A stretch of 64,000 nucleotides of DNA from Yponomeuta sedellus (taxonomy: Eukaryota; Arthropoda; Insecta; Lepidoptera; Yponomeutidae), in assembly GCA_934045075.1 (NCBI GenBank), contig OW203727.1, positions 13,183,501 through 13,247,500 on the forward strand, read 5' to 3'. The position numbers and the translations under genes were made by a program. The notes beneath the pieces were generated by a model. It saw only the letters and a list, made by a program, of their open reading frames with translations. It was not told the origin of the DNA and did no database searches. Shown here piece after piece: positions 1 to 13,000 of this stretch (the stretch's first letter is position 1; the number at the start of each line of letters is the position of its first letter).

Positions 1-440
1 TCTACACTCGAGATCAACGAATAAGGGTCACTGACAAAATCTATAGATAAAATTTCAGCAACGAAGAATACTACCTTAAAATAAAATAAAAAAAATACTG
101 TAAAACTGAATGAAATAAGTCTATTTTAATGTTATACATAAGTGAAATATACTTTACAAACATTTCGTGATTTCATATGTATCGTTAAACCACTCCCAAT
201 TAGATAAAGTTTTAATATTTCAATATTTCGTTAATATTTTCTATTGTATCACATGTAATTAAAAATCATACAAAATCATGAACAAAAAAAATACGGGGGC
301 ATGTATGTTTGTATAGAAATGTACTGAAAAGTCTGATTTTTTTTGCTGCATCGTCAAAACGGTACCTACATAATAATACAATACATGTATGTATCATAGA
401 TAATAATAATAATAATAAGAAATAAAAATTAATAATAAGA
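1..440. other. AT-rich intergenic sequence, no gene seen
   Basis: This stretch is AT-rich with short homopolymer and ATA/ATT runs. No open frame with coding character, splice-bounded exon or recognisable repeat was found. It lies beyond the 3' end of ERCC1 and may be flank of a gene outside the window. Confidence 0.5.
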
Positions 441-785
441 AGCGCTCGTGGCCTAGTCGAACCGAGTGATTGTAATCGATCACTTGATTAAGAAACAGTT
501 GCAGGATGGGTGACCGTCCCGTGACTACCGCTAGTGGCATTTTATGCGAGCGCTTCCGTGCTTTGCAAGGCACGTTTTTGGTTCCGGCTGTCATGTAATG
601 GCAGTCATTAAGCCATGTGGGAAGCCTTATGGGCGGCTTGATAACTTCTGACAGTAAGGCCCGCCACTTTCTTACAATCCTCCACCAACCCGGACTTGGC
701 CCCCGTGGTGGAGTATGGCCTAACCTTCCTGAGATGCAAGAAGAGACCCGTGCCCCAGCAGTGAGGGCATACAAAGGTTGATATC
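441..785 (+). mobile_element. 5S-rRNA-derived SINE, near full length
   Basis: The head (GCGCTCGTGGCCTAGTCG, then a GATCACTTGATTAAG-like stretch and GATGGGTGACCGTCCC) matches the internal promoter region of 5S rRNA (GATCACCGAAGTTAAGC ... GGATGGGTGACCGCC). This defines SINE3-type elements transcribed by RNA polymerase III. The body has the phrases shared by all copies in the window: CGAGCGCTTCCGTGC, ATGGGCGGCTTGATAACTTC, CCACCAACCCGGACTTGG. It ends in GTTGATATCG. Open frames inside it are not genes. No clear target-site duplication was found for this copy. Confidence 0.75.
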
Positions 786-1289
786 GATTGATATCGTATC
801 GGAAATACTAAAACTGTCTAATGGTGAGAATCTGCTGTCCTAAGAGTGCCGAACTGAATGAAAGAAAACGTTTTTTGCTAATGTCTGATATTTGCTTCGT
901 TACTTCGTTACTAATCACGGGTCAGAGTAGACTCAATGATAGCTGACCTCCGATAGTAGATGGCACCATAAGAAGATAGAACCCACCAGATATAAGATTA
1001 CAAATCTAGCTTCCTTCCTAGATGACAATGAAAGATTTCGTCAGAGCCCCTTATTCATTACTCTGGACCGTGGACAGTAAACATCAAAGTTCAAAGTTAG
1101 ACGGTAATATGTGGCAACATATTATAACAATATGTTGCTTTTAAAAGTAATGAAAATTTGATAAATAAAGTTTCAATTTCTTTCGTAAATTATAATTTTT
1201 AATCACCGATCTTGGTTAGATTAATCTCTTATTTACCTTAAACTAAAGTATGGATTCAATTCCATTAATTACTTTTTGATTGATATCGT
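786..1289. other. 3' flank / 3' UTR region of ERCC1
   Basis: About 0.5 kb between the SINE and the ERCC1 stop codon on the minus strand. It is AT-rich with no coding exon. It should contain the ERCC1 3' UTR, but no polyadenylation site could be chosen with confidence. Confidence 0.4.
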
Positions 1290-4218
1290 TCAACAGTTTT
1301 TTTCTTTTTCAAGCTCTAGTTCACCAACCTCTGTTACGACATCCTTTGGCTTAGTCTGTTCATTTTCAATATTCTCAATGTCCTCTATACTCAAATCCCC
1401 AGCAAAATCATCATCCTTTCGCGGTATAGTCCCCCTTTTTAAAAACGGCTCATGCAGAGCTTTGTGAAGTTTTTTCGCCTTGGTGACTCCAAATCCTGGA
1501 CATTCAGCCAATCTCTTTTCTGTCGCTTTTATAATATTTGCTAGAGTTCCAAAGGTAGTTATGAGGGTCATTGCATCGGTTTTGTTTACTGGTTTTATTG
1601 ATGTTAAAGCATTGATAATCTGTAAGTATGGAATGATTTAGTTTCTCCTTGATGAGTCACAAATTGTATAGTAATTAACTATACATATTATAATAGATGG
1701 TATATATAGTTAGTTACTAAGATTAGTAATATGATTAAGTTTTAGTTTTATAAACATTCAAGTGTTTTGCCAGATCATTTCTCACTATGTTAGCCCCCAT
1801 TGTACTATAGTTTTGTTTTGGACCTCAAATGCTTAACAATAGTAGGTACCTATTGAAATAAGAACCATGTGGTTAAACAATAACATAGGTACACACCTTT
1901 TGATGTGGATCATTTTCTACCTTCTCCATGATTTTGTCTGGTGGTTTGTTCTCAAAAATTTTGTAATTCTCTATGATCTTAGCAGCTTCTTCTGGACTCC
2001 AGGCCAGCATCAGGGTTAAATCCGCAAGAAGACAGATTCTGGTAAGGTTCTTTAGTGGAGCATGTGGATCTTTTAGGTCTACCTAGAATTTTATTTCATA
2101 ATTATTAGGGCAATGCAGTTTATACTGTGGTGTAAACTTTAAGCTTTGGTTAGGAGATTAAAGGCATGCTTAATATTATTATTATGTTCTTAATAGTTCT
2201 ATTTACAGAATATATACAAAACATGACTGTTTTTTTACGTTTAATGATTGTAGTGTTCACATTCATTAAATTAGGAACTCAATTTTCTTAATGAAATTCT
2301 AAGCACTTGTCATACATTCAATGCACATACTTTATTTTCGATCTCTAACTCTTTGCCATCGGGAGAACTTTAAATGGTGAAAAATATTATTGGTGAAGGT
2401 GCTGTACATAATAATTGTCATATAAAGGAATACCTTACCCATATATTAGTAGGTGAACAAAATTTTACTATTTTGTCACAACAATTAAAATGCAAACATT
2501 GAAAAAATGAAATTGTAAAATAACTTGAATTAATTATCAAATAATGTAAATAAGGAATCTAATTGGCAAATAAAGACTATTTGTATTGAATAACAAAATA
2601 TTGTACCTTTTACAGTTTATAAATTCTATGAAATGTAAATGTAACTTAATTTATCCTAAGTTGGCAAATAAACTTTTATTTATTTTTATAAGAAAAGTAA
2701 AACAGAAGTTGCTGAGGCGAGCTCCCTATCTCCTCACATAATTAGCAAAACCTGATCGAACAAAACTCCCAATTCCCAAAATTATAATTGAATTCCCAGA
2801 ATTAAATTATATAATTTTATTTCTTTGTTACATACTATGCAATAAAATTACAGTGGCACCATAGATTTCGAATTGCACTACTACATGAAAGTTTGTAATT
2901 TTTTAAGTTATAAAATTTTGTATTTTCTGGTTCTTTTTGTTGCAGACAAGTAAGTTAGTAAGTAAGGAAATAATTTATTTCCATGAAGACAATACAAATA
3001 ACTTATAAATAGACAGTGGAGTGTATTACAAAAAATTGTTTTATGTTTACTGGCAGTCCCCAAACTAGGCTAGGCCTATATCTTGGGGACTTTTGGTAAA
3101 AGCTACTATGCCAAAGCCAAAATCGGTGAGTTAACTAGGACAACCACTCACAAAGATCTTACATTACTACATTAAATCAATTTCATTCACCTGAACCAGC
3201 AGCACTCTTAACTCATACTTCTTTCCCAGTTCCTTGAGTCTATTATTAATATAGTCTGGGTTCATATTGTGGTACCGTACTGAGATGAAGAGAATACAAA
3301 TGTTCCGACTAATTTCATAATCTGGCACCACTTCATCATACTCCCAAGGAACACTGGTAATAAATTTTAGTAGAGGGTTTCCTCTCTGTGGAAAAAGAGG
3401 CCATTTTAGAGTAATGTCTTTTGTTAGTAAAATGTCTCAAATTTCCACGACACTTTTATCTTTTTTACAGCTTTCGATAGCACAAAATATAGCAAGTATT
3501 GACTACTTATTGGAGTTTAGAGGCCATGATCTTTGTTACAGAATTACCACTCTGGATTTATCATGCCTTTTTAGATTTGTAAATTTAATGTTACCTGTTA
3601 AGTTTTGACTTGAAAATTAACAATAATTTAAGTTCTTTTTGACCAATTGTTACCAATTAGATTCTACAGGTTAATTGCGAAATTAACTTTGAAATTCAGA
3701 GTTTTGAACTCCAAAATTAACAAAAAATCTTTTATCCCAAAATTACCTACACAATTCTATATTAGAAAACATAGTTATTTGTCTCTTTATTGTAGGCAAG
3801 AATAAACAGAAACAAATGCACATTTTTTTTGGATATTCTAGTAACGTTCTTAATAGCTTTATGGTGCAAAATATTGCTCCAATAAAAAGTTATCTGGGTG
3901 GTGGATGTAGGTACCATTAATTAGAGTTGGTGGGATGGTGGGTAAAGTTGGGGCCCATTAGACTTACCTGTTTCTGATTCACCAGTATGCTGTGACTTTT
4001 AGATGTAGATGGTTTTGGGGCGACTTCTTTAGAAGTACCTAAAGAATTCAAGATATCATTAAGCCTAATAAGGTAAGCTTGTGTAAAACTTAGAAAATTG
4101 GGAAATGTGCGTAGGTACCTTCTTGGTTGGCAATTTCTTCATTTATCTTGGGCCTTTTAGGAGAGGTTGGTATGTTCACTTCTGCTAGCAGATCATCAAA
4201 TTCATCATCTAGCTCCAT
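1290..4218 (-). CDS. ERCC1: ERCC1, DNA excision repair protein (XPF partner)
   Basis: Five coding exons on the minus strand: 4218-4119, 4038-3968, 3385-3191, 2082-1897 and 1619-1290 (stop TGA). All have GT-AG borders and the phases agree, giving 293 aa. Exon 3 holds the start of the ERCC1 central domain (RGNPLLKFITSVPWEY, then VRYHNMNPDYI). Exon 4 continues with DLKDPHAPLKNL and LAWSPEEAAKIIENYK. Exon 5 has the tandem helix-hairpin-helix domain (TLITTFGTLANIIKAT, CPGFGVTKAKKLHKALHEPF). In the known family ERCC1 pairs with XPF/ERCC4, binds DNA and XPA, and supports 5' incision in nucleotide-excision and crosslink repair; it has no active nuclease site. The length is close to human ERCC1 (297 aa), but here the N-terminus is shorter and an acidic C-terminal tail of about 45 aa (DLSIEDIENIENEQ) follows the HhH domain. 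The gene is divergent from the THAP gene. Confidence 0.95.
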
Positions 4219-4862
4219 CGCTTATGTAGGTAACGATTTGTAAAATAAATGAATTACAAAAATAAAATAACATTTATTGTAGGTCCCGACACCGACAAAA
4301 ACTTGACTGAACTTGACGTTTTTTTTTAAAGTAAATACTAGAGCATTTGTCACGTTTGATCATACCCACCCACCTATCATATCTTATTCATAGTAGATAA
4401 TGTAAATTATAAAGTTATATACTTACCTAAAATGGGAGTCATAAGAACTTACATTATTATTTAATAAAGTTAACTCAAAAAAAATTAACGTAGCCATCAT
4501 AAGAGACAAGATTAGGGCTTATTTTGATTAATGAATATTTAGGTAATCTTCACAAATGTCTTAGCAGCATTCTTATGGGGAAGTATTTTACGTAAATATG
4601 TAAAAATCAGCCTAGCGCAAGTAGGAAGTTTGAAATTTTTGTTCGCATTTAGCCCCGTTTTAATGGCGGACATATTTTTGTCTCACTCTTTAATACTACT
4701 TACTCTTTCTTTGCTGTCAATGTCAAACTGAAAACATAACAAATATGGCGGAACGCGGCACATATTAGAACGTTTTCTAGTTAAAATTTTTGTGTTTTAA
4801 GTTTGTTCAATATCTAGCTGTGTGTATCTTGTTGTACAGTGTTTAGTGATTTTCTTTTAATA
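4219..4862. promoter_or_regulatory. Bidirectional promoter region between ERCC1 and the THAP gene
   Basis: Head-to-head start codons are separated by 644 bp with no coding sequence. Two ATGGCGG motifs (4663-4669 and 4745-4751, both plus) resemble the YY1/Pho core often found near transcription starts of housekeeping genes. No TATA box is evident at a fixed distance. Shared promoter use is inferred from the spacing only. Confidence 0.45.
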
Positions 4863-6411
4863 ATGGCATTGATCGGATGGTGTCGAACTTGTGCCATTTG
4901 TAAAATAAGATGCAGCCGGTCAAAGGCTACCAAAAGAAAGTTTATGGGTAAATTTCCTAGGGATGAAGACCGGTAAGTATTTCTGGCTACAGTTTTTGTC
5001 ATCTTGCACAAGAGCAAGATCATAAATTATGTTAAATAACGTAATTAATATACTATGAGAAAAATACTCAGATGTTTCAATGTCATAGTGATGTGCCATA
5101 CACATATTCAATATCGATAAAAAAATATCTGATAAGTACCTTGGTCAGAATTACTACTCAGTGTATGACGGGTGAATTGCTGTAAGCCATAACAATGTTT
5201 CAACGATGCACTATTAGTGGCTGCATTGAATGTTGTTTTTTTTTTTTTTAGATGCAGACAATGGGTGAAAATTGTGGAAGATCTTATATCGTATATCCCC
5301 ATCGAAAAACTCCACCAACATAAATATGTTTGTAGAGATCATTTCTGGCCGAAAGATTTTTACAACTATTTTAAAAGGAAGCCGATTAAAGAAATGGTGA
5401 GTTGTGTTATAAACTTATAATGTAACACTTACTACATTTCATGAATAATTATGTAATAAAACACAAAATACGCCTTGCTTTACGTCGAACATTTGAATGT
5501 ATTTTGCTCCGTCATTTAGAACGCAATATTATTAATACGTCTTAATACGTAAATTACATACTTTGATAAACATTTTTTTACAGGGCTGTATCTTCTCTAC
5601 TTATAAATGCGCCTCCTCTTCCTGATTACTTACTTGCTGAGTTTCCTTACCACGTAGCCACGTCGCATCACTTGAAACTGGTTAGTGATTGGAATTACTA
5701 AAATATTTTTTTTACTAATTTTTAACTTAAAATATTTTTTTATAAAAATGTATTTGATATTTAAAAACCTATTTAGAGGCTAAAAATTTCACCGTTTTGT
5801 ATTTGATAGTTACATAGTCAATTATGCAGTTATGTTGTAAACAGGAACAAACTATTTTTTTTTTCGGACTATTCTTGCAATTGTTTATTTTCAGATTCAG
5901 CTATACAAAAACCTATTAGTTGTCGAGCTTCACAAAACAACTCTGGTACGTAGACTTTTCATGTATCGCTGAAGTTTTTTGTAACTAGAGTTTGTTTACT
6001 TTGATAAATTACAAAGTGTTATCATTTTCAGCACCTTGTACAGCAGCCAAAATATCAGCTGTTGCTATTGGTCCAGTAGGGTTTGACCACAATTATTGTG
6101 GCCTGGAATCTCAGCATATTTATCAGAACTATCCCGGTAAGTAGCATACATAGTTTACCAACAAATTAATAATCAATAACGACTCAACTTAACTTTTTTT
6201 GACGATTTCAGCACCTGAATCCAAACCACCGATTGATGAAGTTCGCTCAGATTGGACACCTCTAAGGAAAAACCAAATAGCTGCTGAAATAAATTCAATA
6301 GACCTTGACCACAATTATTGTGATTTGATAATCAATAATAAAATACTAATTTCATTTGTCGTTTTATTGAAAACATTGATTTTTATTAATTTTATTAGGC
6401 TAACTGCGTAG
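4863..6411 (+). pseudogene. THAP-type zinc-finger gene with an apparently broken frame
   Basis: Exon 1 (4863-4972) and exon 2 (5252-5396) join in frame to encode a THAP domain: C-x2-C (CRTC), the FP pair, RQWVKIV, and C-x2-H (KYVCRDHF). This C2CH zinc finger binds DNA. Later candidate exons with good splice sites are 5584-5680, 5895-5945, 6032-6136 and 6212-6411. Read directly from exon 2, exon 3 gives GCIFSTYKCASSS then stop. A one-nucleotide shift at its start gives AVSSLLINAPPLPDY, in the place where THAP domains carry their AVPTIF box. The last three exons share a frame with a repeated DHNYC motif and are phased as if exon 3 were read in the stop-containing frame. It may be a short THAP-only protein of about 98 aa, a frameshifted gene or a sequence error. 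Function and target are unknown. Confidence 0.55.
5759..5795 (-). repeat. Terminal fragment of the tRNA-like inverted-repeat element
   Basis: AAAAACCTATTTAGAGGCTA followed by AAAATTTCACC is the same terminus seen at 11601, 14541, 21719 and 32198. Only the end is present here, inside an intron of the THAP gene. Confidence 0.6.
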
Positions 6412-7044
6412 CCCCTGGATGAAAATTTATCGATATCGATAAATGTAGTACCAATGTAAGTGGACGTCCCTAATACACAGACAAGTTGTTATGTTGGTAG
6501 CACTTTTGACATTGCATTTTTGCTCTATTAGTTGGTATTGCTAACGGGGCTAAACTCATTCCAAAAGCATATAGGGAGGTCCCGTCTCTTAAAACGTAGT
6601 GTTTATATGCTCTGTGGTAAAAATCATATTGTCCTCTACAGTTAGTAACAGCACGATTAAATTACATAAAACATTAAAATATCTGACGTTTATAGTTTCT
6701 ATGTTTATCATACTGTATATGAGTTAGAATGTCGGAAAATAGTTTTCAAAGCAGGTTTCCAAACTCAGCAGACTAAACAGAGATTTTCAAATTTAGTTTA
6801 AGAATGTTCTCTGGGAAGTAACGTAACCTATGTCCACAAGTGGTCCACAACTATGTCTGTCTGTGACAGAACTTTTATTTGCATTGTGCAAAATATTCGG
6901 TTTCTTCATATCCAAAAAACTTTCTGAAGAAAACATAAGTTTTTTAGTTATTAACCAAACATAAAAATTAAGCGAAATAATTACTGCCAATAAGTGTGAC
7001 GAATATTTTCGAAGCGTTATGATGGAATAATTTTCGCATTGAAA
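6412..7044. other. THAP-FANCM intergenic region
   Basis: 633 bp between the last THAP stop and the FANCM start on the same strand. It should contain the THAP 3' UTR and the FANCM promoter. No element or conserved motif was recognised. Confidence 0.4.
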
Positions 7045-10000
7045 ATGGATAACCCCGCCTGTTCATCAAAACATAAAGATGCAACAATTGAAGACCAGGA
7101 TATGTTTGATGACTCCTCGTTTCTCGCTAGATTCGAGGATTCTTCATTTCAAGATGCGGCCACCAGACAGGGTAATAAAACAGTCAACAGGAGTGATCTG
7201 AATGTCAGGTAAGTCACAAGTAATCTTTGTTCATGTACTCTAGTAGCAATATACAAACTATAGCTTATAACTCTAATTAAAGACTGTCCAGTGTGTCCAG
7301 TCCAAGACTGGACAGACTAGTGGTGAGTGAGACAGGAAAATCGATAATCACTCCCTTTGTTTAATTATTTACCATGCATATTTACTACTTTATTTTTTAG
7401 TGCTCTATGTTGTGATGAAGAGATGAATGGATATGACAAACTCTCAGGTCAAACGTGGATCTACCCAACAAACTATCCGGTCCGAGATTACCAGTTCAAT
7501 ATCATCAATGCTTCTCTGGTGAAGAATACATTAGTAAGTGAATCTAAAACCCTAAACTATTATTAAAATGACTGCCACTCGACAGCATCGCTAAATGCTC
7601 TTGGGGTAAACACCCAGACTAGGACCATTTGTAGAAATCAAAATATGGTATACCCCAACAGGGTACAAACAAACAACTTCTAATTTGGTAGTCAAACATT
7701 TCTTATTGCTAGGCCAAGAAGGCAGTTGGAGACTGAAAAATGTATGGGGTACTCTTATTCTTACAAAAAAAAGGGCCTGCGCGCAGAAATGGTTATATAA
7801 CTAATGAAAACGAGTGATTGGGATCAATCACTGTAGTTAAGCGGTCAGGTGCAGAATGGGTGACCGTCCCGTGATTACCGCTAGTGGCATTTTATCCAAG
7901 CGCTTCCATGCCCATGCAAGGCATGTTAAACCGTTAAATCCCATGTAGTTCATTGGTGACCTCATCCTGCCGTAGAATTTTCTCCTTGGGATTTAACGTG
8001 TTAAGCTTTTGGTGCCGTCTGATATGTAATGGTAGTTGTTAAGCCGTGTCAGAGGCCTTATGGGCGGCTTGATAACTTCTGACAATAAGGCCCGCCACTA
8101 TCTTACAATCCTCCACCAACCACTTCAAGGACTAGAAACTTGCAGGCATAGTCAAATGCGATTGCCTTGTCCTAACTGTTTTCATATTGAAACAGGCAGA
8201 TTTTCATTTTTATGATCAGACAACCCAAACTGCACCAGATAAGTTCTGCAGGCACCATGATTTTTTTATCAATTTTTATTTATTAATTTGTTGAGAAAAT
8301 TCATCACCTGTGCAATACTTTTCTCAGGTAAGTTTACCAACAGGCTTGGGCAAGACTTTCATAGCAGCAGTGATAATGTACAACTTCTACCGCTGGTATC
8401 CTCTCGGGAAAATTGTCTTCACGGCTCCGACGCGCCCACTTGTTGCTCAACAGATTGATGCTTGCTACAACATTGTGGCAATACCACCGGATGATACTAT
8501 AGAAATGACAGGTAAGGTTTCCCTGAGAGTTGTAGGAAAACCGACCCATTGTGGATTATAAGGGGCTTCCGGGTGCTAACTAGTGCCACCGATGGAATAA
8601 AAATCATAACTTGTTTAATAATAAGTTTTTTTGAAAGTGAACATGAGAAATCTTAACAACTGTGACAGCTAATTATTTTCCATGAACAAATCAAGACTGC
8701 TAAATCTTACTTGAAAATAGTTATCAAATACATTTCACTTCTTACTAAATTATAAATGTGGAGGTTTGTATGAACGGACGTTTGTTACTTAATCGCACCA
8801 GAACTGCTGAACGGATTGGGATTAAATTCGGTACAGAGAGAGATTAAAGCACGTAGTCGGAAAATACATAATCAAAATGTAGTGTCGTGGGTAGGAGATA
8901 GTAATCATATATCAGCGTAAAATACTAATTTCTTTAAGATTCGCTATGCTCATACATACAATGCAAAGAATTCATGGTTATATCCTATTTATTTTTATGT
9001 TTTGAGGTCACATGCAAGTAGCCACAAGGAAACAGCAGTGGAAAACCAAAAGAGTTTTCTTCGCTACACCACAAGTTATTTACAATGACATAAAATCCGG
9101 CATTTGCCCAGCGGACAAGATCCGCTGCTTAGTATTTGACGAGGCTCACAGGGCGCGTGGAAATTACGCATACTGCCAAATTGTGGCAACATTGACGGAG
9201 ATGGGACATAAGACTTTCAGAGTATTGGCACTATCCGCTACTCCTGGGAGTAAGGTAGAAGATGTTGTCAATGTAAGTTAACAATTAATTTACGTTATAT
9301 TACATTAACTCACGCCTATATACCAGAGCGATATGCAGAGACCAGGGTTTGCCACGTGCCACAGTTCATTCAGGCTCCTTATAGAACTGTTTGCAACTTT
9401 AAACAAGTAATTCACATTGATTTTCTTGCCCAATAATAAAATATTGGCGACGACTAACTTAAGCGTAACTATGTAGATGTGGAACAAAAATACATAGGGC
9501 CAGTTTCTGAATTGAGAATTTCGCTAAGTAAACACCTAACTGTAATGTCATCGAATTTTTTAGAAAAGAGCGTGACAGAATGTTACATAAGTATTCACAG
9601 TACTACATATCATAAAAGTCCCTTCAGGTATCTACGTTCGCGCAGACTAGGAAGAAGTCTAACGAAAGTACCCGAAGCTATAAGTACATTCAACATGATC
9701 TTTAACCGATACGATTAAGGTGCAGAATTGATTGCCGCTGTAGCGCTACCAGTTTCGCTCACGCTAATATTGCCAAACTAATAGTCACCTGCATCGATGA
9801 CGTTGAATCAACCAATAGCAACATAGGCGCGCGGCCTGCCATAAAATGAAACTATCTGATTGGTCGATCAACTTGCCGCACATCCAAAATTTGGTCATCT
9901 GCGCAGGTACATCCGCGAGACTTATTTCTTGTGTAGCACTGTATTTAGTAAAATTCTCAGTTCAGAAAGCGGCCCAAAGCTACCACAATTTTGACCATTT

Positions 10001-13000
10001 ATCAATATTTCTTAAGTAATTCTGTCAGAGATTTTAGTTTTGTCTGAAATAGTTATCTAGTATAGATCTTTCATGTAATACTGTTCATTTTAAGGTAGTG
10101 AAAAATCTCCACATCGCTCATTTGGAGCTTCGAGCTGAAAACTGCATTGATGTGGCACCTTACAGCCATACAAAAAAGATAAACACAGTTGTCATACAAT
10201 TAGGGCCGGAACTCAGTCAGCTACGACAACATTATATAGAGGTAAGAGTTGAACAAAGTTCTCATGAGTAGAGTTTTTAACAGTAAATATTGTAGAACTT
10301 TTTTGTACTTTTGTTTTGTAGATTTTAGATGGATATGCCAGGCGTTTAAAGCAGCTGAACATTCTCCCACACAATTTAGGAAATCTTTCCAAAGGACGCA
10401 TTGTGATGCTCTACAAAGAATACCAAAATAAGGAAAGAGGATCTAGGTAAACGTGATATTAGATTTTCTCGTTTTATTTTAAGTCTATTTTAAGTTATCG
10501 CTATGTAACTTTGTCATTCAACTTTGTATATCTATATATCTGATTTATACATCTAGTTTATATAATATGATTTGACAGCGATTTCTCACTCAAAGGCGCT
10601 AACCAGGCGCTTTCCCTTTTCCCCACACTATTTAAACTGCCTTTATTTAATAACCTTGTGGAACTGTATTTTATCCTTTAAAAGAGTCCAAAAACCTCTT
10701 TAACACTTTATAAAACAGAGGTTTAACAGTGCCCACCATATATTAACCCTTATTACTTTGAAATAAAGTCCAATACCAATGAAATGTGTTTACTAGCTCT
10801 AGCCGTAAAAGGGTTAAAGCAGTCTGTAGTGGAGATTGTACAAGAAAAAAACGAATTGCACTTCCTTATAGATAGAAATAAGTCCGTTAGTGTTTTGTTT
10901 CATAAAAAAAAATTCATAAATTATGAACTTACTCCATGTTTTTCATAAAAAACTGGTATCTGCCTTTTGTTATCTCATACGTAGTATGTAAAAATTAAAA
11001 CATGACATTATCCGTAATTTTATTATGGTTTTGCTATTTATTATAAATGGTCTGGAAGAAATTACTTTTAGTTATGAGGTCGCGACTTGTACTGTACTGT
11101 TATTCTTTAAGTCTCTTTTGTAATTCCTGGTGTACATGCAATAAAGAATATTCAATCTATTATTAAAAAAATTACCTATTATCTGAGCACATTTTTTAAG
11201 TGTATACTTTAGTTTACAAACATTAATATCTATTGATAGCTATAGTAACAATTTTATCTATTAACTTGAAATAGGTGATTTTAGATTTAATTTTTCTTGT
11301 TTACCTATATTTGCCATCTCCCGCTCTCTGTTTTTTGGTAAGAATCTTTCTTAGGCTGGCTGGAAGAAATTTCTTTTGAAATAAGTCCGCCTTTGTACAT
11401 CAACACTTACCTGTTATTTAAGTTATTTTTCTGTTTCTTAATTTTTGTGCAATAAAGCGTAACAAACAAACAAACAAACAAACAAACAAACAAACAAACA
11501 AACAAACAAACAAACAAACAAACAAACAAACATTAAATATATTGGAATGTTTGTCCTATTTTTATTTTTAATGCACTAACCCCTGCTAAGGAACAAATTT
11601 AAAAACCTATTTAGAGGCTAAAAATTTCACCCATGCCGGGATTCGAACCCGCAACCTCTGGCACGGATAGCCAGAGGTTGCGGGTTTGAATCCCGGCATG
11701 GGTGAAATTTTTAGCCTCTAAATAGGTTTTTAATATTGGAATGTGCTAGCGGAAGAAGTAACAGCAGCCTTAACATTCCAGACATCCCCAACACAACTGG
11801 ATAATGAAAGACTTCACGCTCCTAATCGCACTGTACCACGGCCTAGAGTTGCTAGTCAAGCATGGCTCACGAGTGTTTCTCAATTTCTTTGACGAACATC
11901 CCGAAAAGTCGTGGATACAGTCTGATGATCAGCTGACCGCGTTGCTGGAGAGGCTACGGGACGATCTGGGTATCAACCCTTTGTCCTTGAACAGAAGTAT
12001 CTTGCCCGATGGTACAATGCCCGAGGTATGCTACAGAATTAACTGAATTACAGGTTAAAAGGGGTCTGATCGCGATTATTTATTAGATAAACTTACCTAA
12101 TTACTTTCATTCATTAAATACATTCGTTATCAATCAATTCAACTTGTAAAAGTCTGATAGGAAAACTAGCTTTAATATTGCTCAAATATAGGTACCTAAT
12201 CGTTTGAATATTGACTAATAATACTCATAGTTTAAATAGTTATTATATGTAGTACGTTTGGCAATTATTGGATTATCTAGTTTTTTTTACAGATACCAAA
12301 AAGTCTTGTCTTCGGTCATCCGAAATTCGATAAACTTCGAGAAATAATGCTGGAACATTTCAACAGAGCAAAACAAAAAGGCCATGATACCAGAGCAATA
12401 GGTAAGCGATTCGTTTTGACATAGAAAGTCATATGCTACATTCAGACAGACCAACAATCCAACATGGTGGAAGAAAAAAACTATGTAAATCGTGTAGCGT
12501 AGTAAAGTTATAAGGACCTCACCCTCTGTATTAAATCATTTACGTAGCATCCAGCTGTAATTCCTAATAACACTTGATGCAGAGTTAATTTCCCTTCTAA
12601 TCACGGTGTAGGATTTGTAAACAGCAGAGTTTTACTAAATGCCTGATCCTCCCATCCTCTTTAATCCTGTAAGCCGTAAGGGTCCTACAAGCACGAAAAA
12701 GCTCAGGATAGAAAAAAATGGTCACTCTGCTGCACTTTGCTCTTGTTGAAAAATACTATGCACTTTATGATATTGAGTCCATTTACAATTTGCCATCAGC
12801 ATATTGCAAATGGACGATCGTTTATACACAGACGACATTTGTAAACGGCAGAGTTTTACTAATGCCTGCGACATACACTAAACTTTCTACTGTGAACAGA
12901 CACAATTGGATATTTTTAAGTTACTTTTTTTGACAGTTTTCTGCGAGTATCGAGAAAGCGTCAACCTTGTGCATTGCTTGCTGCTTCAGCACAGACCTCT

